From VRUE01 sp963697805 (GTDB taxonomy: Bacteria > Actinomycetota > Thermoleophilia > Solirubrobacterales > 70-9), in NCBI GenBank assembly GCA_963697805.1, contig CAVOPB010000002.1, positions 1,054,001 through 1,118,000 of the forward strand: 64,000 bases of DNA. Reading direction: 5' to 3'. A model generated the notes under the pieces. It ran no database searches. It saw only the letters and a program-made list of their open reading frames with translations, and was not told the DNA's origin. Shown here one piece after another: positions 31,604 to 39,229 of the stretch. The position numbers and the translations under genes are program-made. The first letter of the stretch is position 1, and the number at the start of each line of letters is the position of its first letter.

Positions 31604-33036
31604 GTGCCGAGCCGGCGCGCGACCTCGACCAGGAGGCGGACGCCGTAGCCGGTGGCGCCGTCGCCGGTGTAGGGGCGGCCGACATCCCAGGCGGTCCCGG
31701 CGATGTCGATGTGCGCCCAGGGTGTCCCGTCGACGAACTCCTCGAGGAACGAGCCGGCGTAGATCGTCCCCGCCTTGCGCTTCTCCGAGGCGTTGACGAG
31801 GTCGGCGACGCGCCCGGTCGTGATCTCCTTGTACTCGGGGTGCAGCGGCAGGCGCCAGACCAGCTCCCCGGTGGTGGAGCCCGCGCCGTCGACCTCGGAG
31901 GCAAGATCGTCGTCATTTGAGATCAGCGCCGCGTAGGTCGATCCGAGCGCGATCAGGACCGCGCCGGTCAGGGTCGCGACGTCGACGACCCGCTCGGCGC
32001 CGAGCTCGACCGCGTAGGCGAGGGCGTCGGCGAGGATCAGGCGGCCCTCGGCGTCGGTGTTGTTGACCTCGACCGTCTTGCCGTTGTACTGGGTGATGAT
32101 GTCCCCGGGCTTGATCGCGGTCCCGGACGGCATGTTCTCGGTCGAGGGGATGACGGCGATCAGGTCGACCGGCAGCTCGAGCTCGGCGATCGCGGCGACG
32201 GTCTGCAGGACCGCGGCCGCGCCGGACATGTCCATTTTCATGTCCTGCATCCCCGCCGAGGGCTTGATCGAGATCCCACCGGTGTCGAAGGTCACACCCT
32301 TGCCGACGATCCCCAGGGTCGGACCGGAGCCGCCACCCTGGTAGCGCAGCAGGATCAGGTGCGGCTCCTCGGCCGAGCCCTGGCTGACGGCGAGCAGGCC
32401 GCCCATCTCCTTGGCGATCATCTCGTCGCGGCCGAGCACCTCGGTCGTTACCGAGGGGTGGGCGGAGGCGATCTCGCGGGCGCGGCGGCCGAGGTAGGAG
32501 GGGGTGGCGACGTTGGAAGGCAGGTTCTGCAGATCGCGGGCCCTGTTCTGCGCCTCGGCGCAGATCCGCGCGGCCTCGGCGGCCTCGGCCACGTCCGCGG
32601 ACCCGATCAGGGTCAGCGACTCGATCGAGGGCGGCGCCGGGTCGTCGGGGTCCGGAGTCCGGAACTGGTCGAATCGGTAGGAGCCGAGGATCGTCCCCGT
32701 GACCAAGCCCTCGGCGGTCGCGTCGGCATCGTCGGAGGCGGGCAGCACCCAGGCGATCGACTTCGCCTCGAGCCGGGCCGCCTCCTGGGCGGCGAGGGCC
32801 GCCGCGACGCGGGCCCGCTCGGCGTTCATCTCCTCGGCCTTTCCGAGGCCGACCACCAGGGCCCGGGCGGGCGTCTCGGGGTGGATCGTCGCCAGCCTGC
32901 GGTAGGTGCCCCTGGCGTCGGCGGCGCCCGCGGCGTCCGCGAGGCCCTCAGGCAGCTGCTCGCCCTGGTGGAGGCCGACGACCAGCAAATCGGCCTCGAC
33001 CTCGGCGATCCCCGCTTGTCTTGCCTCGACCCGCAT
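31600..33036 (-). CDS. pepA: leucyl aminopeptidase (M17)
   Basis: This dizinc cytoplasmic aminopeptidase of 478 aa shows the M17 features LGIVGKGVTFDTGGISIKPS, MKMDMSGAAAVL, and the family signature NNTDAEGRLILADAL with metal ligands Asp and Glu. THe C-terminal domain ends GYGVRLLVEVARRLGT. It probably recycles peptides. A minus-strand TAGACT (33047-33052) lies 10 nt upstream of the ATG. Confidence 0.95.
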   Translation of the reverse strand: MRVEARQAGIAEVEADLLVVGLHQGEQLPEGLADAAGAADARGTYRRLATIHPETPARALVVGLGKAEEMNAERARVAAALAAQEAARLEAKSIAWVLPASDDADATAEGLVTGTILGSYRFDQFRTPDPDDPAPPSIESLTLIGSADVAEAAEAARICAEAQNRARDLQNLPSNVATPSYLGRRAREIASAHPSVTTEVLGRDEMIAKEMGGLLAVSQGSAEEPHLILLRYQGGGSGPTLGIVGKGVTFDTGGISIKPSAGMQDMKMDMSGAAAVLQTVAAIAELELPVDLIAVIPSTENMPSGTAIKPGDIITQYNGKTVEVNNTDAEGRLILADALAYAVELGAERVVDVATLTGAVLIALGSTYAALISNDDDLASEVDGAGSTTGELVWRLPLHPEYKEITTGRVADLVNASEKRKAGTIYAGSFLEEFVDGTPWAHIDIAGTAWDVGRPYTGDGATGYGVRLLVEVARRLGT

Positions 33037-33046
33037 CGAGGTTTCG

Positions 33047-33052
33047 AGTCTA
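33047..33052 (-). promoter_or_regulatory. -10 box of pepA
   Basis: TAGACT on the minus strand lies 10 nt before the ATG at 33036. The predicted leader is only a few nucleotides long. Confidence 0.45.
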
Positions 33053-33165
33053 TGCGCTTGCGCACGCAGCCCGGCGCGTCCTCCCGCTATCTTTCCCGGG
33101 AGTGGGCCAGGCGGCCCTTACCCGAGCCGAGATCCGGCACAACCACGTAAGAAAGGCAGCCAAAG

Positions 33166-34350
33166 ATGCCCAGCACAGTCATTCTCGGTACCGCGCGCAC
33201 CCCCTTCGGCAAGATGGGTGGGACGCTCTCTTCCCTAGATGCCACCGACCTCGGCGGCCAGGCGATCTCGGCGGCGCTCGAGCGCTCCGGAGTCGATCCC
33301 GACCAGGTCGATCAGGTTGTGTTCGGCCAGGTCCTCCAGGCCGGCCAGGGCCAGATCCCGTCGCGCCAGGCCCAGATCAAGGGCGGGATCCCGAAGGAGG
33401 TCCCCTCGGAGACGATCAACAAGGTCTGCGCCTCGGGCATGCGCTCGGTCGGGATCGCCGACATGGCGATCCGCGCCGGCGACACCGAGGTGGCCGTCAC
33501 CGGCGGGATGGAGTCGATGAGCCAGGCCCCACACCTCCTGCCGGGCGCCCGTTTCGGATACCGGATGGGCCATGTCGAGACGATCGACTCGATGGTCCAC
33601 GACGGGCTCACGAACCCATTCACCGAAAAGCAGATGATCAACGAGGCCAGTGAGGTCTCGAACGAGCTCGAGATCACCCGCGCCGACATGGACCGTTTCG
33701 CCGAGCGCTCGCACCGGCTCGCCGCCGAGGCCACCGACGCCGGCCGGCTCGCCGATGAGATCACCGGAGTCACCGTCAAGTCCCGCAAGGGCGAGAACAC
33801 GATCGAGGCCGACGAGGCGATCCGGCCCGAGACGACCGTCGAGACCCTCGCCGGGCTGCGGGCGATCGGCGGCGAGGACGCGACCCACACCGCCGGCAAC
33901 GCGCCGGGCGTCAACGACGGGGCCGGCGCGCTGGTCGTCGCCTCCGCCGAGTGGGCGGAGCGAGAGGGAAGGGCCCCGTTGGCGACCGTCCTCTCCTACG
34001 GCACCGTCGCCGACGACTTCCCCTACCTGGCGAAGACCCCGGCCAACGCGGCCAAGCAGGCGCTCGAGAAGATCGGTCGCGCGCCGGAGGACGTCGACCT
34101 CTGGGAGATCAACGAGGCGTTCGCCTCGGTCGCCCTCAACTCGATGCGGATGCTGGGAATCGACGAGGACAACGTCAACGTCAACGGCGGCGCGATCGCG
34201 CTCGGCCACCCGATCGGCGCCTCCGGCGCCCGCATCGTCGGCAGCCTCGTTCACGAGCTCCAGCGCCGCGGCGGTGGCCTCGGCGTCGCCGCGATCTGCT
34301 CCGGCGGTGGACAGGGCGACGCGATCGTGCTCGAGGTCGCCGGCTCCTAG
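33166..34350 (+). CDS. acetyl-CoA C-acetyltransferase (thiolase)
   Basis: Catalyses reversible thiolysis or condensation of acetoacetyl-CoA. The 394-aa sequence has the acyl Cys in INKVCASGMRSVGIA, GGMESMSQAP, the catalytic His/Asn loops NEAFASVAL and GGAIALGHPIGASGARI, and the second Cys in AICSGGGQGDAIV. It is the expected length for biosynthetic or degradative thiolase II. The 129-bp upstream gap also holds a CTCCCG...CGGGAG hairpin near 33088-33109. Context suggests acyl-CoA catabolism. Confidence 0.93.
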   Translation: MPSTVILGTARTPFGKMGGTLSSLDATDLGGQAISAALERSGVDPDQVDQVVFGQVLQAGQGQIPSRQAQIKGGIPKEVPSETINKVCASGMRSVGIADMAIRAGDTEVAVTGGMESMSQAPHLLPGARFGYRMGHVETIDSMVHDGLTNPFTEKQMINEASEVSNELEITRADMDRFAERSHRLAAEATDAGRLADEITGVTVKSRKGENTIEADEAIRPETTVETLAGLRAIGGEDATHTAGNAPGVNDGAGALVVASAEWAEREGRAPLATVLSYGTVADDFPYLAKTPANAAKQALEKIGRAPEDVDLWEINEAFASVALNSMRMLGIDEDNVNVNGGAIALGHPIGASGARIVGSLVHELQRRGGGLGVAAICSGGGQGDAIVLEVAGS

Positions 34351-34361
34351 GGGGCCACATC

Positions 34362-35147
34362 TTGCAGCGAGCCGCTGCGTTCTTCGACCTCGACAAGACC
34401 CTGATGGCGGGGTCGAGCGGCATGCAGTTCGCCCGCGTCGCCGCGCGGCACGGCATCGTCGGCCGCAGGCAGCTCCTCAGCTGGGCTGTCGAGCACCTGC
34501 GGTACCGGTTGCGGGGAACGACCGACGAGCGCACCGCCGAGGTCCTGCGGGTCGCCCGCGAACTGATCGCCGGTGTCCCGGTGCGGACCGTCGAACGGAT
34601 GAACCCGGAGGTCCTGGCGGCGATCCTGCCGCGCGTCTACCCCCAGATGCTGGAGGAGGTCTACGGTCACCAGGACGCCGGGCGCGCGACCTTCATTGTC
34701 AGCGCCGCCGGCAACGGCGTGGTCGAACCGCTGGCCGAGGTGCTGGGGATGGACGGAGGCATCGGGACCAGGTACGGGGTCGACGAGGACGGCGCCTTCA
34801 CCGGGCGCTTCGACGGACCGTTCGTCTACGGGCGCGGCAAGGTCGAGGCGATGGAGTCGTTCGCCGCCGAGCACGAGATCGATCTCTCCCAGTCCTACGC
34901 CTACTCGGACTCGCTCTCGGACCTCCCGATGCTGCGTGCCGTCGGCCACCCGGTGGCGGTCAATCCCGACCCCGCCCTCGCCGAGATCGCCGGCGAGGAG
35001 GGCTGGGAGATGATGCGCTTCGAGCGCCTCGGCCGCCGTCTGGTCGCACTCGCCGTGACCGTGCTGGCGACGGTCGCCGGGTTTGGGGCATCGCGGATCG
35101 CGGCCCGTCGCAAGGCGCCACCCCGCCGCTTCCCCGCCCGCCGCTGA
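34362..35147 (+). CDS. HAD-superfamily IB phosphatase (SerB-like) with C-terminal membrane helix
   Basis: The 261-aa protein begins with the HAD motif I AAFFDLDKTLMAGSSGMQFAR. Motif II is FIVSAAGNGVVEPLAEVLG, and motif III/IV is GKVEAMESFAAEH and AYSDSLSDLPMLRAVGHPVAVNPD. Such proteins act on phosphoserine or lysophospholipid-type phosphomonoesters. A hydrophobic segment near residues 229-248 (LVALAVTVLATVAGFGASRI) followed by basic residues suggests membrane attachment. The start is TTG 34362, 11 nt after the thiolase stop. Confidence 0.82.
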   Translation: MQRAAAFFDLDKTLMAGSSGMQFARVAARHGIVGRRQLLSWAVEHLRYRLRGTTDERTAEVLRVARELIAGVPVRTVERMNPEVLAAILPRVYPQMLEEVYGHQDAGRATFIVSAAGNGVVEPLAEVLGMDGGIGTRYGVDEDGAFTGRFDGPFVYGRGKVEAMESFAAEHEIDLSQSYAYSDSLSDLPMLRAVGHPVAVNPDPALAEIAGEEGWEMMRFERLGRRLVALAVTVLATVAGFGASRIAARRKAPPRRFPARR

Positions 35148-35160
35148 TGGGGCTCGCATC

Positions 35161-35166
35161 TAGACT
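35161..35166 (+). promoter_or_regulatory. -10 box of the acyl-CoA mutase operon
   Basis: TAGACT ends 6 nt before ATG 35173, so transcription should begin on the start codon. No Shine-Dalgarno site is present. Confidence 0.5.
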
Positions 35167-35172
35167 CTGACG

Positions 35173-36795
35173 ATGGCCACCGAGCCGCGCGAGAAGCCCT
35201 CGCTCGAGGAGCGCGAGAAGCAGTTCTCGACTCTTTCCGGGCACCCGATCGACCCCGTGTACTCGGCCGAGGACGCCCCGGCCGACCCCGAGGCGACGAT
35301 CGGCCGCCCCGGCGAGTACCCGTTCACCCGCGGGCCCTATCCCTCGATGTACCGGGGGCGGCTCTGGACGATGCGCCAATTCGCCGGCTTTGGGACCGTC
35401 GAGGAGACCAACGAGCGCTTCCACTATCTGCTCGACCACGGCCAGACCGGTCTCTCGACCGCCTTCGACATGCCGACCCTGATGGGCTACGACTCCGATC
35501 ACGTCCGCAGCCTCGGCGAGGTCGGCCGCGAGGGGGTCGCGGTCGACACCCTCGACGACATGGAACAGCTCTTCGCCGGCATTCCGCTCGGCGGCGTCAG
35601 CACGTCGATGACGATCAACGCGCCGGCGGCGATCCTGCTCGCCTTCTACGTCCTCGTCGGCGAGAAGCAGGGGGTGGCGCCGGAGAAGCTTGCGGGGACG
35701 ATCCAGACCGACATCCTCAAGGAGTACATCGCCCAGAAGGAGTGGTGCTTCCCGATCGAGCCGGCGCTGCGCCTCGTCACCGACATGATCGAGTGGTGCT
35801 CGCAGCAGATGCCGCGCTGGCACCCGGTCTCGATCTCCGGCTACCACATCCGCGAGGCGGGCTCGACCGCCCAGCAGGAGCTCGCGTTCACCTTGAAGGA
35901 CGGCTTCACCTACGTCGAGCGGGCGATCGAGCGCGGCCTCGACATCGACGATTTCGCCCCCCGGCTCTCGTTCTTCTTCAACGCCCACATCGATTTCTTC
36001 GAGGAGATCGCGAAGTACCGGGCGGCGCGCCGGATCTGGGCGCGGGAGATGCGCGACACCTACGGCGCCCGGCGGGAGGAGTCGATGAGGCTGCGGTTCC
36101 ATGCCCAGACGGCGGGCGTCTCGCTGACCGCACAGCAGCCGCTCAACAACGTCGTCCGCACCTCGATCGAGGCCCTCGCGGCGGTCCTCGGCGGGACCCA
36201 GTCGCTGCACACCAACTCATTCGACGAGGCGCTCGCCCTGCCGACCGAGGAGGCGGTCCGGGTCGCGCTCCGCACCCAGCAGATCATCGCCTTCGAGTCC
36301 GGCGCGCCCAACACCCCCGACCCCCTCGGGGGCTCCTGGTTCGTCGAGCGGCTGACCGATGAGATGGAGGCGGCCGCCTACGAGTACTTCGCCCGGATCG
36401 ACGAGGTGGGGGGGATGGTCGAGGCGATTCGCCAGAACTTCCCCCAGCGCGAGATCGCCGATGCCGCCTTCGTGCACCAGCGCGAGCTCGATCGTCGCGA
36501 GCGGATCGTGGTCGGGGTCAACGACTTCACCAGCGAGGACGACGCCGAGACGCCGATCCTGCGGATCGACCCGGCGCTCGAACGCAAGCAGGTCGACCGT
36601 CTGGCGGCGACCCGCGCCGGCCGCGACGGAGCCGCGGTGGAGGCCGCTCTTGCCGAGTTGAAACGGGCCGCCGCCGGCGAGGCGAACCTGATGCCGCCGA
36701 TCATCGAGGCCTCGCGGGCGCGGGCCACCGAGGGTGAGATGATCGCCGCGATGCAGGAGGTCTTCGGCACCTACACGGAGTCCCCGGTCTTCTAG
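35173..36795 (+). CDS. icmA: B12-dependent acyl-CoA mutase large subunit, isobutyryl-CoA mutase-like
   Basis: The 540-aa TIM-barrel subunit lacks the cobalamin domain, which is encoded separately at 36890. Family features are YPSMYRGRLWTMRQFAGFG, AFDMPTLMGYDSDH and SISGYHIREAGSTA (conserved His). The residues that distinguish substrates read F70 (RQF) and Q188 (IAQKEW). They are 118 residues apart, as are Phe80/Gln198 of isobutyryl-CoA mutase and Tyr89/Arg207 of methylmalonyl-CoA mutase. By this rule it interconverts isobutyryl- and butyryl-CoA. Automatic annotation would probably say methylmalonyl-CoA mutase. Confidence 0.85.
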   Translation: MATEPREKPSLEEREKQFSTLSGHPIDPVYSAEDAPADPEATIGRPGEYPFTRGPYPSMYRGRLWTMRQFAGFGTVEETNERFHYLLDHGQTGLSTAFDMPTLMGYDSDHVRSLGEVGREGVAVDTLDDMEQLFAGIPLGGVSTSMTINAPAAILLAFYVLVGEKQGVAPEKLAGTIQTDILKEYIAQKEWCFPIEPALRLVTDMIEWCSQQMPRWHPVSISGYHIREAGSTAQQELAFTLKDGFTYVERAIERGLDIDDFAPRLSFFFNAHIDFFEEIAKYRAARRIWAREMRDTYGARREESMRLRFHAQTAGVSLTAQQPLNNVVRTSIEALAAVLGGTQSLHTNSFDEALALPTEEAVRVALRTQQIIAFESGAPNTPDPLGGSWFVERLTDEMEAAAYEYFARIDEVGGMVEAIRQNFPQREIADAAFVHQRELDRRERIVVGVNDFTSEDDAETPILRIDPALERKQVDRLAATRAGRDGAAVEAALAELKRAAAGEANLMPPIIEASRARATEGEMIAAMQEVFGTYTESPVF

Positions 36796-36818
36796 CGCCC
36801 GCTAGGGTCCGCTTCCCC

Positions 36819-36887
36819 ATGAGTGCAGAACGAGTGAGCATGATCGCCGGTGGGAATGAGTGCGAGCGAGTGAAGCGCGATATCTGA
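36819..36887 (+). repeat. dispersed MSAER element, copy b (mini-ORF between mutase subunits)
   Basis: ATGAGTGCAGAACGAGTGAGC and GCGAGCGAGTGAAGCGCGA form a 22-codon ORF (MSAERVSM...CERVKRDI). Its TGA (36885-36887) is 2 nt before the small-subunit ATG (36890). It begins 23 nt after the large-subunit stop. Compared with copy c, many differences fall at third codon positions. Confidence 0.6.
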
Positions 36888-36889
36888 CC

Positions 36890-37318
36890 ATGGAGGCAGC
36901 CACAGCCCGCAAGATCCGAGTCGTCGTCGCCAAGCCTGGCCTCGACGGGCATGATCGCGGGGCGAAGATCATCGCCCGGGCGCTGCGCGATGCCGGGATG
37001 GAGGTGATCTACACCGGGCTCCATCAGACCCCGGAGCAGATCGCCGAGACCGTGATCCAGGAGGACGCCGACGCGGTCGGCCTCTCGATCCTGTCCGGCG
37101 CCCACATGACGCTGGTGCCGCGGGTCGTCGAGCTGCTCGCCGAGCAGGGCGTCGACGACGTCCTCGTCACCGTTGGCGGCACGATCCCCGCCGAGGACAT
37201 CCCCGAGCTGAAGAAGCTGGGCGTCGCGGCTGTCTTCACCCCTGGGGCCGGCACCGATGAGATCGTCGAGTTCATCCGGGCGGGCGCCGGTGAGAGGCAC
37301 GAGCGCGGAGCGAGCTAG
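36890..37318 (+). CDS. icmB: B12-binding small subunit of acyl-CoA mutase
   Basis: The 142-aa flavodoxin-like domain binds cobalamin base-off/His-on through LDGHDRGAKIIARAL (D19, H21, G24), then GLHQTPEQI, GLSILSGAHM and VTVGGTIPAEDIPELKKLGV. It completes the mutase with the 35173 product. ATG 36890 was chosen because the conserved domain starts at once; an earlier in-frame start runs into the repeat. The last residues RGAS and the TAG stop are supplied by another copy of that repeat. Confidence 0.9.
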   Translation: MEAATARKIRVVVAKPGLDGHDRGAKIIARALRDAGMEVIYTGLHQTPEQIAETVIQEDADAVGLSILSGAHMTLVPRVVELLAEQGVDDVLVTVGGTIPAEDIPELKKLGVAAVFTPGAGTDEIVEFIRAGAGERHERGAS

Positions 37319-37385
37319 CAAGATCTCCGGGCATGATGAGTGCGAGCGAGCGAAGCGCGAGAATTTTCGAGAGCGTGACGCTTGA
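37299..37385 (+). repeat. dispersed MSAER element, copy c (start codon degraded)
   Basis: ACGAGCGCGGAGCGAGC and GCGAGCGAGCGAAGCGCGA match the other copies, but ATG has become ACG. The upstream gene reads into it and terminates there. The original frame (SAERAS...CERAKRE) stays open to a TGA at 37383 and no gene starts there. A second ATGAGTGCGAGCGAG at 37336 repeats the head motif. Confidence 0.55.
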
Positions 37386-37415
37386 CACCCTCGCCGCCGG
37401 ATCTATGGATAGACT
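37382..37415 (+). promoter_or_regulatory. promoter of etfBA operon
   Basis: TTGACA (37382-37387) is followed by TATGGA (37404-37409, 16-nt spacing) and TAGACT (37410-37415, 22-nt spacing). Either could serve as the -10; TAGACT is the hexamer found upstream of other genes here. The operator palindrome begins at the end of TAGACT. Confidence 0.55.
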
Positions 37416-37432
37416 GACTGACTAGTCAGTCA
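37415..37432. promoter_or_regulatory. TetR/FadR-type operator
   Basis: TGACTGACTAGTCAGTCA is a perfect 18-bp palindrome. It fits the Bacillus FadR box TGAATGAnTAnTCATTCA except for one symmetric position. It covers the predicted transcription start of etfBA, so a bound regulator should repress the operon until an acyl-CoA ligand releases it. Confidence 0.7.
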
Positions 37433-37453
37433 ACAATCCCAAGGAGTCCGATC

Positions 37454-38245
37454 TTGAAGATTTGCGTCCTGGTCAAGGAGGTACCGGACGCCGCCGTCCA
37501 GAAGCGCATCGACCCCGGAACGATGCGGCTGGATCGCAGCGGTGAGAAAAACCTCAACCCCTTCGATACCCACGCGATCGAGGCCGCCATGCAGATCAAG
37601 GAGGGCGGCGCGATCCCGGTCGAGGAGGTCATTGCGGTGACGATGGGCCCCGATTCGGCCGTTCGCGCGCTGCACAAGGCAGTCGCGCTCGGCGCCGACC
37701 GCTCGGTGCACCTCTCCGACGATGCCCTCTCCGGGTCCGACGTCTGCGCCACCGGTTACGCCCTGGCGAAGGTGCTCGAGTCCGAGAGCCCGGACCTCGT
37801 CCTGCTCGGCCAGCAGTCAGATGACGGAGAGTGCTACACGATCGGCGCTGTCGTCGCCGACCATCTGCAGATGCCGTCGCTGACCCAGGTGATCAAGATC
37901 GACGTCACCGACGGCAAGCTGCGCTGCGAGCGCCAGGCCGAGTACGGCTACGACACCGTCGAGGTCGAGCTCCCGGCGGTGATCAGCGTCGGCGACGCGA
38001 TCAACGAGCCGCGCTACCCGAGCCTGAAAGCGATCATGGGCGCGAAGAAAAAGCAGCTCGACGCGAAGGCGACCGGCGACGTCGGAATCGACGGCAGCAT
38101 GGTCGGCGAGGGTGGTTCAAAGACCGCGGTCCTCGCGCTCAACCCGCCACCGGCGAAGGAAGCGGGCGAGATCATCGAGGACGAGGACACCAACGAGACG
38201 GTCGAGAAGATCGTCGCGTGGCTGGACGAGAGGAAGCTGATCTAA
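37454..38245 (+). CDS. etfB: electron transfer flavoprotein beta subunit
   Basis: EtfB and EtfA form the FAD/AMP heterodimer that takes electrons from acyl-CoA dehydrogenases. The 263-aa sequence opens MKICVLVKEVPDAAVQKRID and shows NPFDTHAIEAAMQI, VTMGPDSAVRALHKAVALGAD, LGQQSDDGECYTIGAVVADHL and PRYPSLKAIMGAKKK. TTG 37454 is preceded by AAGGAG at 37441-37446. It lies downstream of the FadR-like operator and directly abuts etfA. Confidence 0.93.
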   Translation: MKICVLVKEVPDAAVQKRIDPGTMRLDRSGEKNLNPFDTHAIEAAMQIKEGGAIPVEEVIAVTMGPDSAVRALHKAVALGADRSVHLSDDALSGSDVCATGYALAKVLESESPDLVLLGQQSDDGECYTIGAVVADHLQMPSLTQVIKIDVTDGKLRCERQAEYGYDTVEVELPAVISVGDAINEPRYPSLKAIMGAKKKQLDAKATGDVGIDGSMVGEGGSKTAVLALNPPPAKEAGEIIEDEDTNETVEKIVAWLDERKLI

Positions 38246-39220
38246 ATGAGTGGCATTCTGGTTTACGCCCTTCACGACGACGAGGGGAACTTCAACAAGA
38301 ACTCGCAGGGAGCGATCTCCGAGGCGGCGAGGCTGGTCGGAGACATCGGCGGCGAAGCCGCGGCGCTGGTGGTCGGCGACGTCGCCGACGACGCCTGCGC
38401 GGCGCTCGGCAGGTACGGCGCCGCCAAGGTCTACCGCGCCAAGAGCGTTCCCGAGGGGCTCGCGCAGCCGATCGTCGACGCGATGGCCAAGGTCATGCAG
38501 GACGAGGGCTTTACCTATGCGCTGTTCGGCGGCGGCCTGCTCGGCTTCGAGATCGGTGCCGGCCTGACCGCCCGCCTGGGCGCCGGCGTGACGATGGAGG
38601 TCACGAAGGTCAAAGTCGCCGACGGCAAGCTGGTCGCCGAGCGTCCGATCCTGCAGGACTCGCAGGTCGCTGACGTCGGCTACGTCGCCGAGCCGGGGAT
38701 CATCATCGGCCGCCTCAACGCCTTCGACGCCAGCGAGGGTGACGGCAGCGCCGAGGTGGTCGACGTCGAGGTCGAGCTCTCGGCCTGGTCGAGCAAGGCG
38801 AAGATGGTCGAGCGCGGCGAGCAGCGCGGCGCCGACGTCAACATCGAGGACGCCGAGATCCTGGTCGGCGGGGGCCGAGGCCTCGGCGCCGCCGAGGGCT
38901 TCGATCTCTGCGAGCAGCTCGCCGAGTCGATGGGCGGGGCCGTTGCCGCCACCCGCGCGGTGGTCGACGCCGGCTGGTACCCATACGCGGCCCAGATCGG
39001 CCAGACCGGGAAGACCGTCGCGCCGAAGCTCTACCTCGCGGCGGGCATCTCCGGCGCGATCCAGCACAAGGTCGGTATGCAGAACTCGGAGAACATCCTC
39101 GCGATCAACAAGGATCAGAACGCGCCGATCTTCGAGTTCTCGGACCTCGGAGTTGTCGGCGATCTCCACAAGATCCTGCCGAAGCTGACCGAGGCGATCA
39201 AAGCCAAAAAAGGGGGGTGA
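38246..39220 (+). CDS. etfA: electron transfer flavoprotein alpha subunit
   Basis: The 324-aa protein carries the C-terminal FAD-binding domain. Visible features are VGGGRGLGAAEGFDLCEQLAE, GAVAATRAVVDAGWYPYAAQIGQTG, KLYLAAGISGAIQHKVGM and INKDQNAPIFEFSDLGVVGDLHKILP. It follows the etfB stop with no gap. Cytoplasmic partner of EtfB; electrons should go on to the ETF dehydrogenase encoded next. Confidence 0.94.
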   Translation: MSGILVYALHDDEGNFNKNSQGAISEAARLVGDIGGEAAALVVGDVADDACAALGRYGAAKVYRAKSVPEGLAQPIVDAMAKVMQDEGFTYALFGGGLLGFEIGAGLTARLGAGVTMEVTKVKVADGKLVAERPILQDSQVADVGYVAEPGIIIGRLNAFDASEGDGSAEVVDVEVELSAWSSKAKMVERGEQRGADVNIEDAEILVGGGRGLGAAEGFDLCEQLAESMGGAVAATRAVVDAGWYPYAAQIGQTGKTVAPKLYLAAGISGAIQHKVGMQNSENILAINKDQNAPIFEFSDLGVVGDLHKILPKLTEAIKAKKGG

Positions 39221-39229
39221 GCGGGGCCG

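Noticed and set aside
35173..37318. Straightforward methylmalonyl-CoA mutase call
   Set aside because: The Tyr and Arg that define methylmalonyl-CoA specificity are Phe and Gln here.
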